Positions 7,443-17,166 of a DNA stretch of 64,000 nucleotides are shown here, in pieces. Under the pieces are notes generated by a model, which worked only from the letters and a program-made list of their open reading frames with translations, made no database searches and had not been told where the DNA came from. A program made the position numbers and the translations under genes. Origin of the DNA: Palsa-1447 sp964509885 (GTDB lineage: Bacteria; Verrucomicrobiota; Verrucomicrobiia; Opitutales; Opitutaceae); assembly GCA_964509885.1 (NCBI GenBank), contig CAZDZL010000011.1:1-64000 (forward strand), in the 5' to 3' direction. How positions within the stretch are numbered: position 1 is the stretch's first letter; the number at the start of each line of letters is the position of its first letter.

Positions 7443-8398
7443 ACAAAGTCCTCGGTCACGAGGACGATCGCCGGCTCCGGCGCCTCCAGCTCTAGTTCCG
7501 CCGACCATGGGATGAGTGCATTGTCCCCCATGGACAGCGCCCTGGGCGAAGAGGTTGCACCCGACAGGGTAACACCTCCCGCGGCGGCGCTGAGGAGCCT
7601 CGGCTGCTCGCCGGCGGCGAACCGCACCTTCTCTCCCCTGCCGAGCACGATGCGCCGTATCGAGAACTCGTCGCACGAGGCGATCGTCCCCGACGTGGGT
7701 GCGGCGCGGACCAGCTGCGGCGCGCCCTCTTTCCAGAGGATGGAGCGCAGCGACTCCTCGATGTGGAGCGTGCGCGGCACGCCGTCGAGGCCCACGCGCC
7801 CCCAGTCGTAGAGGCGGTAGGTCGTGTCCGAGTTCTGCTGGATCTCGAGGATCAGGTTGCCGGCGTCGATCGCGTGGACCTGCCCGCTCTGGACGAGGAC
7901 GCTGTCGCCCGCGGCGACCGAGACCTTGTTGACGCACGTCTCGGCCGTGTGGTTGGCGACCGCCCTCGCGAACTTGGCGCGCGTCACCCCGGGCTTCAGG
8001 CCGACGAAGAGCGAGGCGCCCGGAGCCGAGTGCGCCACGTACCAGTTCTCGGTCTTCGGCTCGCCGCCCAGGGCCTGCGCGACCGCGGCCGGGGGATGGA
8101 CCTGCAGGCTCAGGCGGTCCGAGCAGTCGAGCCACTTGACGAGGAGCGGAAATGCGGACGCCGGCTTCCAGCCCGGCCCCATCATGTCGGCCGTGTGGTG
8201 CTCGATCAGCTCGCGAAGCGTGGTCCCACCGAAGCGGCCGCCGCGCACCCGGGACTGGGCCTCAGGCCTGTCGACGATCTCCCAGCTTTCGCCGATCGGC
8301 GGCCCGGGCGGAAGCTCGCGGCCGAGCAGCGTCTCAAGCCTGCGTCCGCCCCACACGCGCTGCTGGTAAATAGGCTGGAATTGAAGAACTTCTCGCAT
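7439..8398 (-). CDS. manA: Type I mannose-6-phosphate isomerase
   Basis: 319 residues. It interconverts mannose-6-phosphate and fructose-6-phosphate. Zinc ligands are visible: LSLQVHP gives Gln99 and His101, KTENWY gives Glu117, and GQVHAI gives His175. LEIQQNSDTTYRLYDWGR is the strongly conserved family segment. The length fits the short bacterial class (about 310-320). It is the first gene of the seven-gene minus-strand operon. Its promoter must lie in the 105-bp region shared with ftsK, where the minus strand offers TACAAT as a -10 but only a weak -35. It probably supplies mannose-derived sugars for the envelope. Confidence 0.92.
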   Translation of the reverse strand: MREVLQFQPIYQQRVWGGRRLETLLGRELPPGPPIGESWEIVDRPEAQSRVRGGRFGGTTLRELIEHHTADMMGPGWKPASAFPLLVKWLDCSDRLSLQVHPPAAVAQALGGEPKTENWYVAHSAPGASLFVGLKPGVTRAKFARAVANHTAETCVNKVSVAAGDSVLVQSGQVHAIDAGNLILEIQQNSDTTYRLYDWGRVGLDGVPRTLHIEESLRSILWKEGAPQLVRAAPTSGTIASCDEFSIRRIVLGRGEKVRFAAGEQPRLLSAAAGGVTLSGATSSPRALSMGDNALIPWSAELELEAPEPAIVLVTEDFV

Positions 8399-8440
8399 GG
8401 GGGCCGTTATCGAGATTATTGTAAAAAAGGTCGGGAGGGG

Positions 8441-8467
8441 TTTACATTTAGCCGACCCGGATACTAA
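8441..8467 (+). promoter_or_regulatory. Candidate promoter for ftsK
   Basis: TTTACA (8441-8446) and TACTAA (8462-8467) lie 37 bases upstream of the ftsK start. The spacing is 15, shorter than ideal. The TACTAAC heptamer also occurs in the proposed accBC promoter. Weak evidence. Confidence 0.3.
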
Positions 8468-8503
8468 CGTCCAATCCGCAGTACGCTGCGCGCAGTAGCA
8501 CAG

Positions 8504-10921
<2,418 letters not shown>

Positions 10922-10989
10922 GGGCCGCGGCGCCCCGCACCGGACAAATCCTTCTTTCCCTGCCCCGCAAAACCTGCAACTGATCGACC

Positions 10990-11808
10990 ATGCAATCCAT
11001 CGGCGAACGCCTAGAGGAAGCCCGCAAGAAGAAGGGCATTTCCATCCGCGAGGCGGCCGAGGCGACGAAGATACGCGGCGAGTACCTTCAGAAATTCGAG
11101 GGCAACCAGTTTGAGATCGGCCTCACGGACATCTACACGCGCGGCTTCCTGCGCGGGTACGCGAACTACCTGCGCATCCCGTCGGACCGGCTGCTGAACG
11201 ACTACACCTCGCTCAGGGGCGGCGAGCCGCGCCCGCGCCAGCCGAGCCGCGAGGTGTACGGGCGCATGGACCTGGCGATCTCGTCCGCCGACGACCGAGG
11301 CGAGCCCCAGAGCGACGCCGCCTCGGGCGAACCCGTGCAGCGCACACAGCAGGCGAGGTTCCAGCGCCCCGGCGACAACCTTCCGAAGGGTCCCGCGATC
11401 GACCCGGCCCTCGTGTTCAAGGGAGGGATCGCCCTCGTCGGGATCCTGCTCCTCCTCGGCGTCTTCTGGATCATCAAGTCGCTCGCCGGCAGCGGGGCCG
11501 CGCCGGCGGCGGCGCGCGAGACCACCCGGGCCCCGAGCGAGATCTCCGAGGCCCCGTCCGCGGCCCCGGCGCCGTCGGTCACCATCGTCGCGGCCCAGGC
11601 CGTCAAGGTGAAGCTGGTGCGCAAGTCCGACGGCGTTGAGCTCTTCCAGGGACCGCTCCAGGCGGGCGAGCGCCGCGAGTACCCGAACGTGCCGATCTAC
11701 CTCACGGCCTCCGAGCTGTCGGCGGTCGAGATCGAGTACAAGGGCCACCGCTACCCCACCGGGCACTCGGGCCACGACCGGATCCAGTTTGATTTCTCGA
11801 GCCGGTGA
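10990..11808 (+). CDS. RodZ-like membrane protein with N-terminal helix-turn-helix
   Basis: 272 residues. A cytoplasmic HTH_25 domain (about 3-70, GERLEEARKKKGISIREAA) is followed by a linker, one membrane helix (144-163), an Ala/Pro spacer and a periplasmic beta domain of DUF4115 type (about 195-272). This is the RodZ layout. RodZ links MreB to the wall-elongation machinery and sets cell width. No mreB lies nearby, so a RodZ-like anchored regulator of another kind remains possible. It follows ftsK by 68 bases on the same strand and may share its transcript. Confidence 0.75.
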   Translation: MQSIGERLEEARKKKGISIREAAEATKIRGEYLQKFEGNQFEIGLTDIYTRGFLRGYANYLRIPSDRLLNDYTSLRGGEPRPRQPSREVYGRMDLAISSADDRGEPQSDAASGEPVQRTQQARFQRPGDNLPKGPAIDPALVFKGGIALVGILLLLGVFWIIKSLAGSGAAPAAARETTRAPSEISEAPSAAPAPSVTIVAAQAVKVKLVRKSDGVELFQGPLQAGERREYPNVPIYLTASELSAVEIEYKGHRYPTGHSGHDRIQFDFSSR

Positions 11809-11857
11809 CCGCGCCCGCGGGGGGTCGCACTGAACGCAGCGGGTACTCACGGGCGGC

Positions 11858-12778
11858 ATGGAGAAGATTCCCTATTTCGGAAAGACGCTGATCCGCTGGA
11901 GCGTGGGGGGCTCGACGTTCATGGCGCTCCCCGAGAAGGGCGCGCGCCTGATGAACTGGAACATCACGATGGGCGACGGCTCGGTTCGCGACGTGATCCA
12001 CTGGCCGGAGATCGCCTCGCTGGACGAGTTCCACAAGGCCCGCGGGGGGAACCCCATCCTCTTCCCCTTCTGCGCACGCACGTTTGACCGGGGCGAGCCG
12101 GGCTTCTGGCGCGACGCCCGGGGGATCCGGCGGCCCATGCCGATGCACGGCTTCGCCCGCCAGGGCGAGTTCCGCACCACGCGCGTCGACGCGGGCGGCT
12201 TCGAGGCCGTGCTCGTCCCGGGCGACGAGGCCAGGATGTGCTACCCTTTTGAATACGAGTTTCGGGTCGCCTACCGCTTCGCCCCCTTCGGGCTCACGTG
12301 CAACCTCACGCTCGAGAACCTCGGCGACGAGCCCCTGCCGTGGAGCGGGGGGCACCACTTCTACTTCAAGCTTCCCTGGAGCGAGGGGTCCGCGCGCGGC
12401 GACTACCTGATCCGCATACCGGCCGACGCCCGCCTTCGCCAGGACGCGACGGGCCAGCTGGTCGCCGGCCCGAGGCTCTCGGCCGACGAGCGGATGGACA
12501 ACCCGGCGCTCCTCGACACCCTGCACACCGCGCTCCGCGCGCCCGAGGCGGTCTTCGGCGAGCGGGGCCACCCCGGCGACGTGACGATCCGCCTGGGGTC
12601 CGAGGCCGTCCCTCCCGAGGGATCGACCTACGTGACCTGGACCCAGGCGCCCGACTCGCCCTTCTACTGCGTGGAGCCATGGATGGGCCCGCCCAACGCG
12701 CCCGAGCACAAGGTGGGCCTGCATGTCGTCCCGCCCGGCGGCCGGGAGACCTTCACCGTGAGCGTCGCCGTGGGATAG
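11858..12778 (+). CDS. Aldose 1-epimerase family protein, probably hexose-6-phosphate mutarotase
   Basis: 306 residues. The galactose mutarotase-like beta-sandwich is recognised from GGNPILFPF, MHGFARQGEF (catalytic His), GGHHFYFKLPW and CVEPWMGPPNAP, where the Glu is the expected general base. The EPW...PNA form is more like YeaD-type D-hexose-6-phosphate mutarotases than GalM. Such enzymes speed anomer exchange of phosphorylated hexoses and would complement manA across the ftsK locus. No signal peptide, so cytoplasmic. Confidence 0.8.
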   Translation: MEKIPYFGKTLIRWSVGGSTFMALPEKGARLMNWNITMGDGSVRDVIHWPEIASLDEFHKARGGNPILFPFCARTFDRGEPGFWRDARGIRRPMPMHGFARQGEFRTTRVDAGGFEAVLVPGDEARMCYPFEYEFRVAYRFAPFGLTCNLTLENLGDEPLPWSGGHHFYFKLPWSEGSARGDYLIRIPADARLRQDATGQLVAGPRLSADERMDNPALLDTLHTALRAPEAVFGERGHPGDVTIRLGSEAVPPEGSTYVTWTQAPDSPFYCVEPWMGPPNAPEHKVGLHVVPPGGRETFTVSVAVG

Positions 12779-12827
12779 GGTTGCGGCTCCCGTCGTTTCC
12801 CCTACGTTCCAAGGAGCCACGAATCCC

Positions 12828-13190
12828 ATGATGCCGACCCAAGCCACGCTCGCCCTCCTCGACTCCCTTGGGGGGCCGGAGCTTATGCTGGTCCTCGTCG
12901 TCGTCCTGATCTTCTTCGGCGGCGAGAAGATGCCGGAGTTCGCCCGCGGCCTCGGCAAGGCGATCCGCGAGTTCAAGAAGGCGGCGGGCGACGTCGAGCA
13001 GGAGTTCAAGCGGGCCATCGACGAGATCCCCGAGAAGCCCTCGATGGCCTCGCTGAAGCTCAACTCGCCCGTGCTCCCCGCCCCGGCCGCCCCGGCGCCG
13101 GTCGCGGCCCCGCCCTCCCCCTCGCACCAGCCCGGCGACCGGCCGGCCTCGCCCGACGAGCCCTCGGCGGGCCACGGGATAGACGCCTGA
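12828..13190 (+). CDS. tatA: Twin-arginine translocase subunit TatA/TatB
   Basis: 120 residues. A short N-terminal membrane helix (about 17-32) is followed by the hinge FFGGEKMPEFARGLGKA, then an amphipathic helix with FKKA and a Pro/Ala-rich C-terminus. This matches TatA/E (pore) or TatB, which differ mainly by length and cannot be separated safely here. Phe-Gly at the hinge and the PEFAR motif are conserved. AAGGAG at 12811-12816 supports the start, though a second ATG follows directly. tatC is not in the window. Confidence 0.88.
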   Translation: MMPTQATLALLDSLGGPELMLVLVVVLIFFGGEKMPEFARGLGKAIREFKKAAGDVEQEFKRAIDEIPEKPSMASLKLNSPVLPAPAAPAPVAAPPSPSHQPGDRPASPDEPSAGHGIDA

Positions 13191-13222
13191 CGCTTCCCCC
13201 AGCATCAACCCACCCCAACCCC

Positions 13223-13756
13223 ATGAAGACCTGCGCCCTGTACGGTTTCATCTCCTCGCTCGCCGGAGCGTTCATAATCCTCGCCCTCTACTTCCTCGGC
13301 TTCCATTCCGACCAGGCCAAGCTGGGGGCCGCGAAGGCCATCGGCGGGTTTGGCGGCATCGCCTGCGCCGTCGTGATCACCTCGCTTGGCGTGAGGGCCA
13401 GGAGGGACGAGTTGCCTGCGTCCGAGGAGTTCGGATACGGGTCCGCGCTGTGGGCGGGGGTGGTCATCGCCTTTGTCGCGTCGTTCCTGAGCGCGCTCTT
13501 CAGCTACGTCTACTACGCTTTCATCAACCCGGGATTCTCCGAGATTCTCATCCAGGATGCCATGGCCAAGGTCGAGGCGAAGGGGATCAGCGGCCCGCAG
13601 CTTGAGAAGATCGAGGGCTTCAACCGCTTCATCTTCACGCCCGTCTGGGAATCCATCTTTGCGCTCATCTTCGGGTTCATCTTCGGGGTGGTCCTTGCGC
13701 TCATCATCGCCGCCTTCCTGAAGCGGCCCGCCCCAGCGAAGGTCGCCGCCGTGTAG
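13223..13756 (+). CDS. DUF4199 family membrane protein
   Basis: 177 residues with four predicted membrane helices (about 8-28, 40-60, 75-98, 138-165). The segment FINPGFSEILIQDAMAKVEAKG between helices three and four, and the FIFGVVLALIIAAFLK tail, resemble DUF4199 proteins of Bacteroidota and Verrucomicrobiota. No function is known for the family. It follows tatA by 32 bases. A strong hairpin lies just downstream. Confidence 0.7.
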   Translation: MKTCALYGFISSLAGAFIILALYFLGFHSDQAKLGAAKAIGGFGGIACAVVITSLGVRARRDELPASEEFGYGSALWAGVVIAFVASFLSALFSYVYYAFINPGFSEILIQDAMAKVEAKGISGPQLEKIEGFNRFIFTPVWESIFALIFGFIFGVVLALIIAAFLKRPAPAKVAAV

Positions 13757-13761
13757 GCACG

Positions 13762-13788
13762 AAAAAGGGCCCGGATTGCTCCGGGCCC
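13762..13788 (-). terminator. Rho-independent terminator, canonical on the minus strand
   Basis: GGGCCCGG (13767-13774) and CCGGGCCC (13781-13788) form a perfect 8-bp stem with a 6-nt loop. On the minus strand it is followed by five T (13766-13762), so it should end transcripts from the small gene at 13833-13991. In the plus direction only two T follow, but it may still slow transcription leaving the DUF4199 gene. Confidence 0.75.
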
Positions 13789-13804
13789 TTGGATTCGGGA
13801 CAAA

Positions 13805-13824
13805 CCCGGCCGCAAGCGGCCGGG
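13805..13824. terminator. Second strong hairpin between convergent genes
   Basis: CCCGGCCG (13805-13812) and CGGCCGGG (13817-13824) make a perfect 8-bp GC stem with a CAAG tetraloop. There is no T run on the plus strand, and on the minus strand only TTTG follows. It works in tandem with the hairpin at 13762-13788 to insulate two convergent genes. Confidence 0.5.
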
Positions 13825-13832
13825 CCTTCGTC

Positions 13833-13991
13833 TTAGTTCGAGCGGTACTCGAGCGCCAGGATGGCGCCGACCCCCAGTGCGCAGAAGTAAGCTGCGAACA
13901 GGGAACTCGCGTTCAACGAACGGAAAGAAAGCAAAATTGCGGCTGTGGCGAGGATCGCCGGGGTTACCGCGCTGAGTATGGTTGTTTTCAT
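13833..13991 (-). CDS. Small two-helix membrane protein
   Basis: 52 residues starting MKTTILSAVTPAIL. Two hydrophobic helices (about 5-23 and 29-46) separated by RSLNASS, with a short charged end EYRSN. The ATG at 13991 is chosen because it directly precedes the first helix. Upstream in-frame codons read through the regulatory region and add an unlikely basic stretch. It is divergent from the OxyR-like gene and has its own terminator, both of which favour a real gene. It could be a target of that regulator. Function unknown. Confidence 0.55.
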   Translation of the reverse strand: MKTTILSAVTPAILATAAILLSFRSLNASSLFAAYFCALGVGAILALEYRSN

Positions 13992-14078
13992 ATGATGTAT
14001 TCTTGGTTTGTCCCCAGCTCCCATGAGATGGGGACGAGGATCATACACCCTCCCTGCGATTATGGTAGTTGCAGTTAT

Positions 14079-14106
14079 CTATGATTGTCATAGGCATTAT
14101 CTATGG
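14079..14106. promoter_or_regulatory. Candidate LysR-type operator overlapping the regulator's start codon
   Basis: CTATGA-TTG-TCATAG (14079-14093) is a perfect 6-bp inverted repeat, and a further CTATGG half-site begins 22 bases on at 14101, about two helical turns. OxyR sites are built from ATAG/CTAT half-sites at similar spacing, so the arrangement fits autoregulation. The last half-site contains the ATG of the regulator. Confidence 0.45.
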
Positions 14107-14996
14107 AATTGAGCCAACTTCGGTATGTGCTGGCCGTGGCTGAGGCCGGGAATTTCACCCGGGCCGCAGCGCAAGCAAATATAGCCCAACCGTCTTTAAG
14201 CCAACAAATTATAAAACTTGAAAGGGAGTTGGGTCACAAACTTTTCCACCGCCTGGGCCGCAAGGCCGTCCTCACCGAGGCCGGCGTCGCGTTTGTAGAG
14301 CGGGCGCGCCGGATCCTCTTCGAGGTCGAGGATGCCACAAAGGAGCTGGGGGACAGCCCCACCTTTGACCGGAGGATAACGGTGGGGGCCATTCCGACCC
14401 TCGCCCCCTACCTCCTGCCGACCCTGATTGCCCGATGCCGCAGGCGCCACCCCAACCTGCAGGTCAACATCCGCGAGGATTTCAAGTCCACCCTCATCCG
14501 GGAGATGCTGGACGGGGAGCTCGACCTCGCCCTTGTGGCGCTGCCGGTCGAGGAATCGAGCATCCAGGTGGAGGTCCTCTGGAAGGAGCCGCTCCTGCTG
14601 GTCGTTGCCAAGGACCACGCCCTGGCCTCCAAGCCGGGCGTGACCGCCGCCGACCTAGCCCAGGAGACCTTTGTCCTCCTGGGCTCCTCCAGCTCCCTGG
14701 CCGCTCAGGTGCGGCGGTTTTGCGGCGACCACCACATCGAGCCGAGGATCGGCTCCCGGTGCGCCCAGGTCGCGACCGTGAAGGCGCTTGTCGCGACGGG
14801 CGCCGGCATCTCGATCCTTCCCGCCGGCGCCAGGTCCGCCGAGGACCAGTCCTCCCTGACCTACGTCGCGCTCTCGGACGCCGAACCGACCCGGGAAATC
14901 GCTGTCTTAAAGCACATGCAGCGCTACCAAAGCCGGGGGGCCGAGCAGTTCCTCGCCCTTGTCAGGGAGGGGCCGGGCGAGCCGGGCAAGCCGTGA
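14103..14996 (+). CDS. LysR-type regulator, OxyR-like but lacking the peroxidatic cysteine
   Basis: 297 residues. The N-terminal HTH begins MELSQLRYVLAVAEAGNFTR with AQPSLSQQI as recognition region. The C-terminal effector domain is of the periplasmic-binding type. The overall pattern, including GAGISILP, is OxyR-like. In E. coli OxyR, Cys199 and Cys208 form the peroxide-sensing disulfide. Here the second cysteine is Cys207, but the position nine residues before it is Ser198. Peroxide sensing by the standard mechanism is therefore unlikely, although Cys220 might substitute. It is divergent from a tiny membrane protein and followed by a phasin-like gene. No catalase or AhpC gene is nearby. A LysR regulator with a small-molecule ligand is equally possible. 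Confidence 0.85.
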   Translation: MELSQLRYVLAVAEAGNFTRAAAQANIAQPSLSQQIIKLERELGHKLFHRLGRKAVLTEAGVAFVERARRILFEVEDATKELGDSPTFDRRITVGAIPTLAPYLLPTLIARCRRRHPNLQVNIREDFKSTLIREMLDGELDLALVALPVEESSIQVEVLWKEPLLLVVAKDHALASKPGVTAADLAQETFVLLGSSSSLAAQVRRFCGDHHIEPRIGSRCAQVATVKALVATGAGISILPAGARSAEDQSSLTYVALSDAEPTREIAVLKHMQRYQSRGAEQFLALVREGPGEPGKP

Positions 14997-15038
14997 CGCC
15001 GGTTGCTTACTTCCCAATGCGCGCGTAACCTCACTCCC

Positions 15039-15353
15039 ATGATCGAATCACTCAAAAAGACGATACTCGCGGGACTCGGTGCCGCGGTCGTCACCAAGGA
15101 CAGGGTCCACGAGCGCCTCGAGGTCTTCGTGAAGCAGGGAAAGATCACCGCGGCCGACGCCCGCGCGATGGCGGATAAGATCGCCGAGGAGGGCCGCGTT
15201 GAGTTTGAAAAGGCGAGCGCGAAGGTCGGCGAGAAGGCGCGCGAGCTGCTGGCCTACGCCGACGGCAAGCACAAGAGCCGGATCGAGGCCCTGGAGGCCC
15301 GCATCGCCGCCCTTGAGGGCAAGCCGGCCGCGAGGCGCAAGGCGAAGTCCTAG
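15039..15353 (+). CDS. Phasin-like coiled-coil protein
   Basis: 104 residues, highly charged and mostly helical. IESLKKTILAGLGAAVVTK at the start and FVKQGKITAADARAMADKI are typical of the 'polyhydroxyalkanoate synthesis regulator phasin' group. The C-terminus is a coiled coil (SRIEALEARIAALE) ending in a basic tail. The ATG at 15039 is preferred over an upstream TTG because homologous proteins start MIE/MLE. It might coat polyester granules or act as a general stress helper, but no PHA synthase lies in the window. It converges on the KinB-like gene with nine bases between stops. Confidence 0.6.
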   Translation: MIESLKKTILAGLGAAVVTKDRVHERLEVFVKQGKITAADARAMADKIAEEGRVEFEKASAKVGEKARELLAYADGKHKSRIEALEARIAALEGKPAARRKAKS

Positions 15354-15362
15354 GCCGCGCGT

Positions 15363-17150
15363 TCAGGCCGAAGGCACAAGAAAATAGAACTCGGTCGCGT
15401 CCTCCGCGCTGGTGCACGCGATGCTCCCGCCGTGGGCGACCACGACCTCGCGGGCGATCGTGAGGCCGATCCCGACGCCCGGCCGGGATTCGCCGGGAAC
15501 CCGGTAGAACCGGTCGAACAGGCGCGGCACGGCCTCGGGGGGGATTGCCGGCCCCCGGTTGCGCACGGCGAAGCGCACGAAGCCAAGGGGCGCCGAGGAT
15601 GCGCTGAGCACTATGGCCCCCCGCTCGAGCGAGTACTTCGAGGCGTTTGAGAGGAGGTTGATGAACACGTGCCTCAGGCGCGCCGCGTCGACGTTGACCT
15701 GCCCCAGCCCGGGCTCCTCGTCGACGACAAGCGAGTGGCCCGCGGCCGAGATGAACGTGCGCGCCTCGTCGGCGATCCCGCGCAGCAGCGTGCCGACGCC
15801 GACCGGCCTTCGCTCCAGCTCGGAGGCGCCCGCCTCCAGGCGGGTGAGGTCGAGCAGCGAGTCCAGGATCCTCAGCAGGCGGTCCGCGTCGTCGCGGGCC
15901 GACTCGAGCATCTCGCGCTGGGCGGCCCCGAGCGGCCCGAGGGTCTCCTCCAGGAGCAGGTAGACGGCCATCCGCAGGCCCGTGAGCGGGGTCTTGAGCT
16001 CGTGGCTCACCGTTCCGACCAGGTTCGTCTTCGCGTCGTCCAGCAGGCGGAATTTCGTCACGTCCTGCAGGATGATCGCGGCGCCCTTGAACTCCGTCAG
16101 CTTGTCGCCGATCGCGAGGATACGCGGGAGGAAATGGCGGTCCTCGCGGCCTACCCGGAACGACACCACGCGGGCGTAGTCCGTCGGCAGGTAGTGCTCG
16201 CCGGTCGCCAGCACCTGCCCCAGCGGGCCGGAAAGCTCCGCCGGCAGCCCCCCGGAGAATTCCGGGAGCTTCGAGAGCTCCTCCCCCGCGGGATTCCTCA
16301 CCTCGATGGCGCCCTCCCTCGAGACCACGAAAAGGGGGTCCGGAGCCGAGGTGAGCGTGGCCTCCATCGTGCGCTGGGTCCTCAGGACCTTGGCGAGCGT
16401 GGAGTCCCTGTAGGCCCGCAGGCGGCCGGCCATCGTGTTGAACGAGCGAGCGAGGCTCCCGAGCTCGTCGCCCGAGAACTCGGGCACCTGGATGTCGAGG
16501 TTTCCCTCGCCGAGCGACGTCGCCGACGCGGTCAGCGCCTTGATCGGGGTCAGGAGCGACGACGCCAGCATCCAGGCGATCGCGGCCGAGAGCGCCACGG
16601 CGGCCCCGATCGTCACCCAGAGGATCCCCACCGCCCTGGAGGCGAGCCTCTCGGCCTGGCGCTCCGTCTCCCGCGACTGGGAGTAGTCGCTCGCGGTGAG
16701 GTGGTCCAGCGCGTTGAAGACCCGGAAGAGCGCATCCTCGCTCACGCGCAGGTCGCCGAGGGACCCGCCCCCGCCCCCCGCCAGCGTGCGGTAGCAGAGC
16801 GCGGAGAAGTCCTGGAAAGCAGCGTCGAGCTCGAGCACGAGCTTCGCCCGCGGCGTCCCGGCCGTCGCCTCCGACTGGCCCATGAGCTCGCGCGTGAACG
16901 CCTCCCGCTGCCCGTCGAGAGCGCGGCGGGCCCCGATCGGGTCGGCCGGGGTGGCGAACGCGAGCGCGTGCGACATGAGCGTCGCCGAGGCGCGCATGTT
17001 CTGGCACGCGAGAGCGGCCCGGTAGTCGGCCACCAGGTCCCTCTGCAGAGGGCCCGAGAGCTGGTGGCACACGCGGATGGCGTAGGCGCCCGTAGCGACG
17101 ATCACCAGGACCAGCGGCAGGAGGCCCAGGAAGAGGCGGGTTCTGAGCAT
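15363..17150 (-). CDS. KinB-like membrane sensor histidine kinase
   Basis: 595 residues. Membrane helices at about 5-25 and 173-198 flank a periplasmic sensing domain of about 145 residues. A HAMP domain (about 198-250) and a PAS domain (about 262-365) follow. The HisKA box is VSHELKTPLTGLRM with phosphoacceptor His383, and a HATPase domain with NLLSNASKYS and GVGIGLTIAREVV follows. The layout matches Pseudomonas KinB, and the partner 16 bases upstream is an AlgB-like response regulator, so they should form a phosphorelay. The periplasmic domain is rich in Ala/Arg helices. Its signal is unknown. Confidence 0.85.
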   Translation of the reverse strand: MLRTRLFLGLLPLVLVIVATGAYAIRVCHQLSGPLQRDLVADYRAALACQNMRASATLMSHALAFATPADPIGARRALDGQREAFTRELMGQSEATAGTPRAKLVLELDAAFQDFSALCYRTLAGGGGGSLGDLRVSEDALFRVFNALDHLTASDYSQSRETERQAERLASRAVGILWVTIGAAVALSAAIAWMLASSLLTPIKALTASATSLGEGNLDIQVPEFSGDELGSLARSFNTMAGRLRAYRDSTLAKVLRTQRTMEATLTSAPDPLFVVSREGAIEVRNPAGEELSKLPEFSGGLPAELSGPLGQVLATGEHYLPTDYARVVSFRVGREDRHFLPRILAIGDKLTEFKGAAIILQDVTKFRLLDDAKTNLVGTVSHELKTPLTGLRMAVYLLLEETLGPLGAAQREMLESARDDADRLLRILDSLLDLTRLEAGASELERRPVGVGTLLRGIADEARTFISAAGHSLVVDEEPGLGQVNVDAARLRHVFINLLSNASKYSLERGAIVLSASSAPLGFVRFAVRNRGPAIPPEAVPRLFDRFYRVPGESRPGVGIGLTIAREVVVAHGGSIACTSAEDATEFYFLVPSA

Positions 17151-17166
17151 GCCCGGTGCGGCGCCC

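Noticed and set aside
8462..8468. Repeated TACTAAC heptamer (also at 86-92 and 972-978) as a shared regulatory motif
   Set aside because: Three AT-rich occurrences in AT-rich intergenic DNA are near chance expectation. Two can be -10 elements, but the copy at 86-92 lies in the rRNA leader on the wrong strand for a promoter. No wider motif is shared.
7439..8503. CIRCE heat-shock repeat upstream of the manA-grpE-dnaJ operon
   Set aside because: I looked for TTAGCACTC-N9-GAGTGCTAA near 8399-8503 and before grpE and found nothing similar.
13776..14084. 102-residue plus-strand frame covering the terminators and divergent promoter
   Set aside because: It reads through two perfect hairpins and the OxyR-type operator, and its sequence has no protein-like features.
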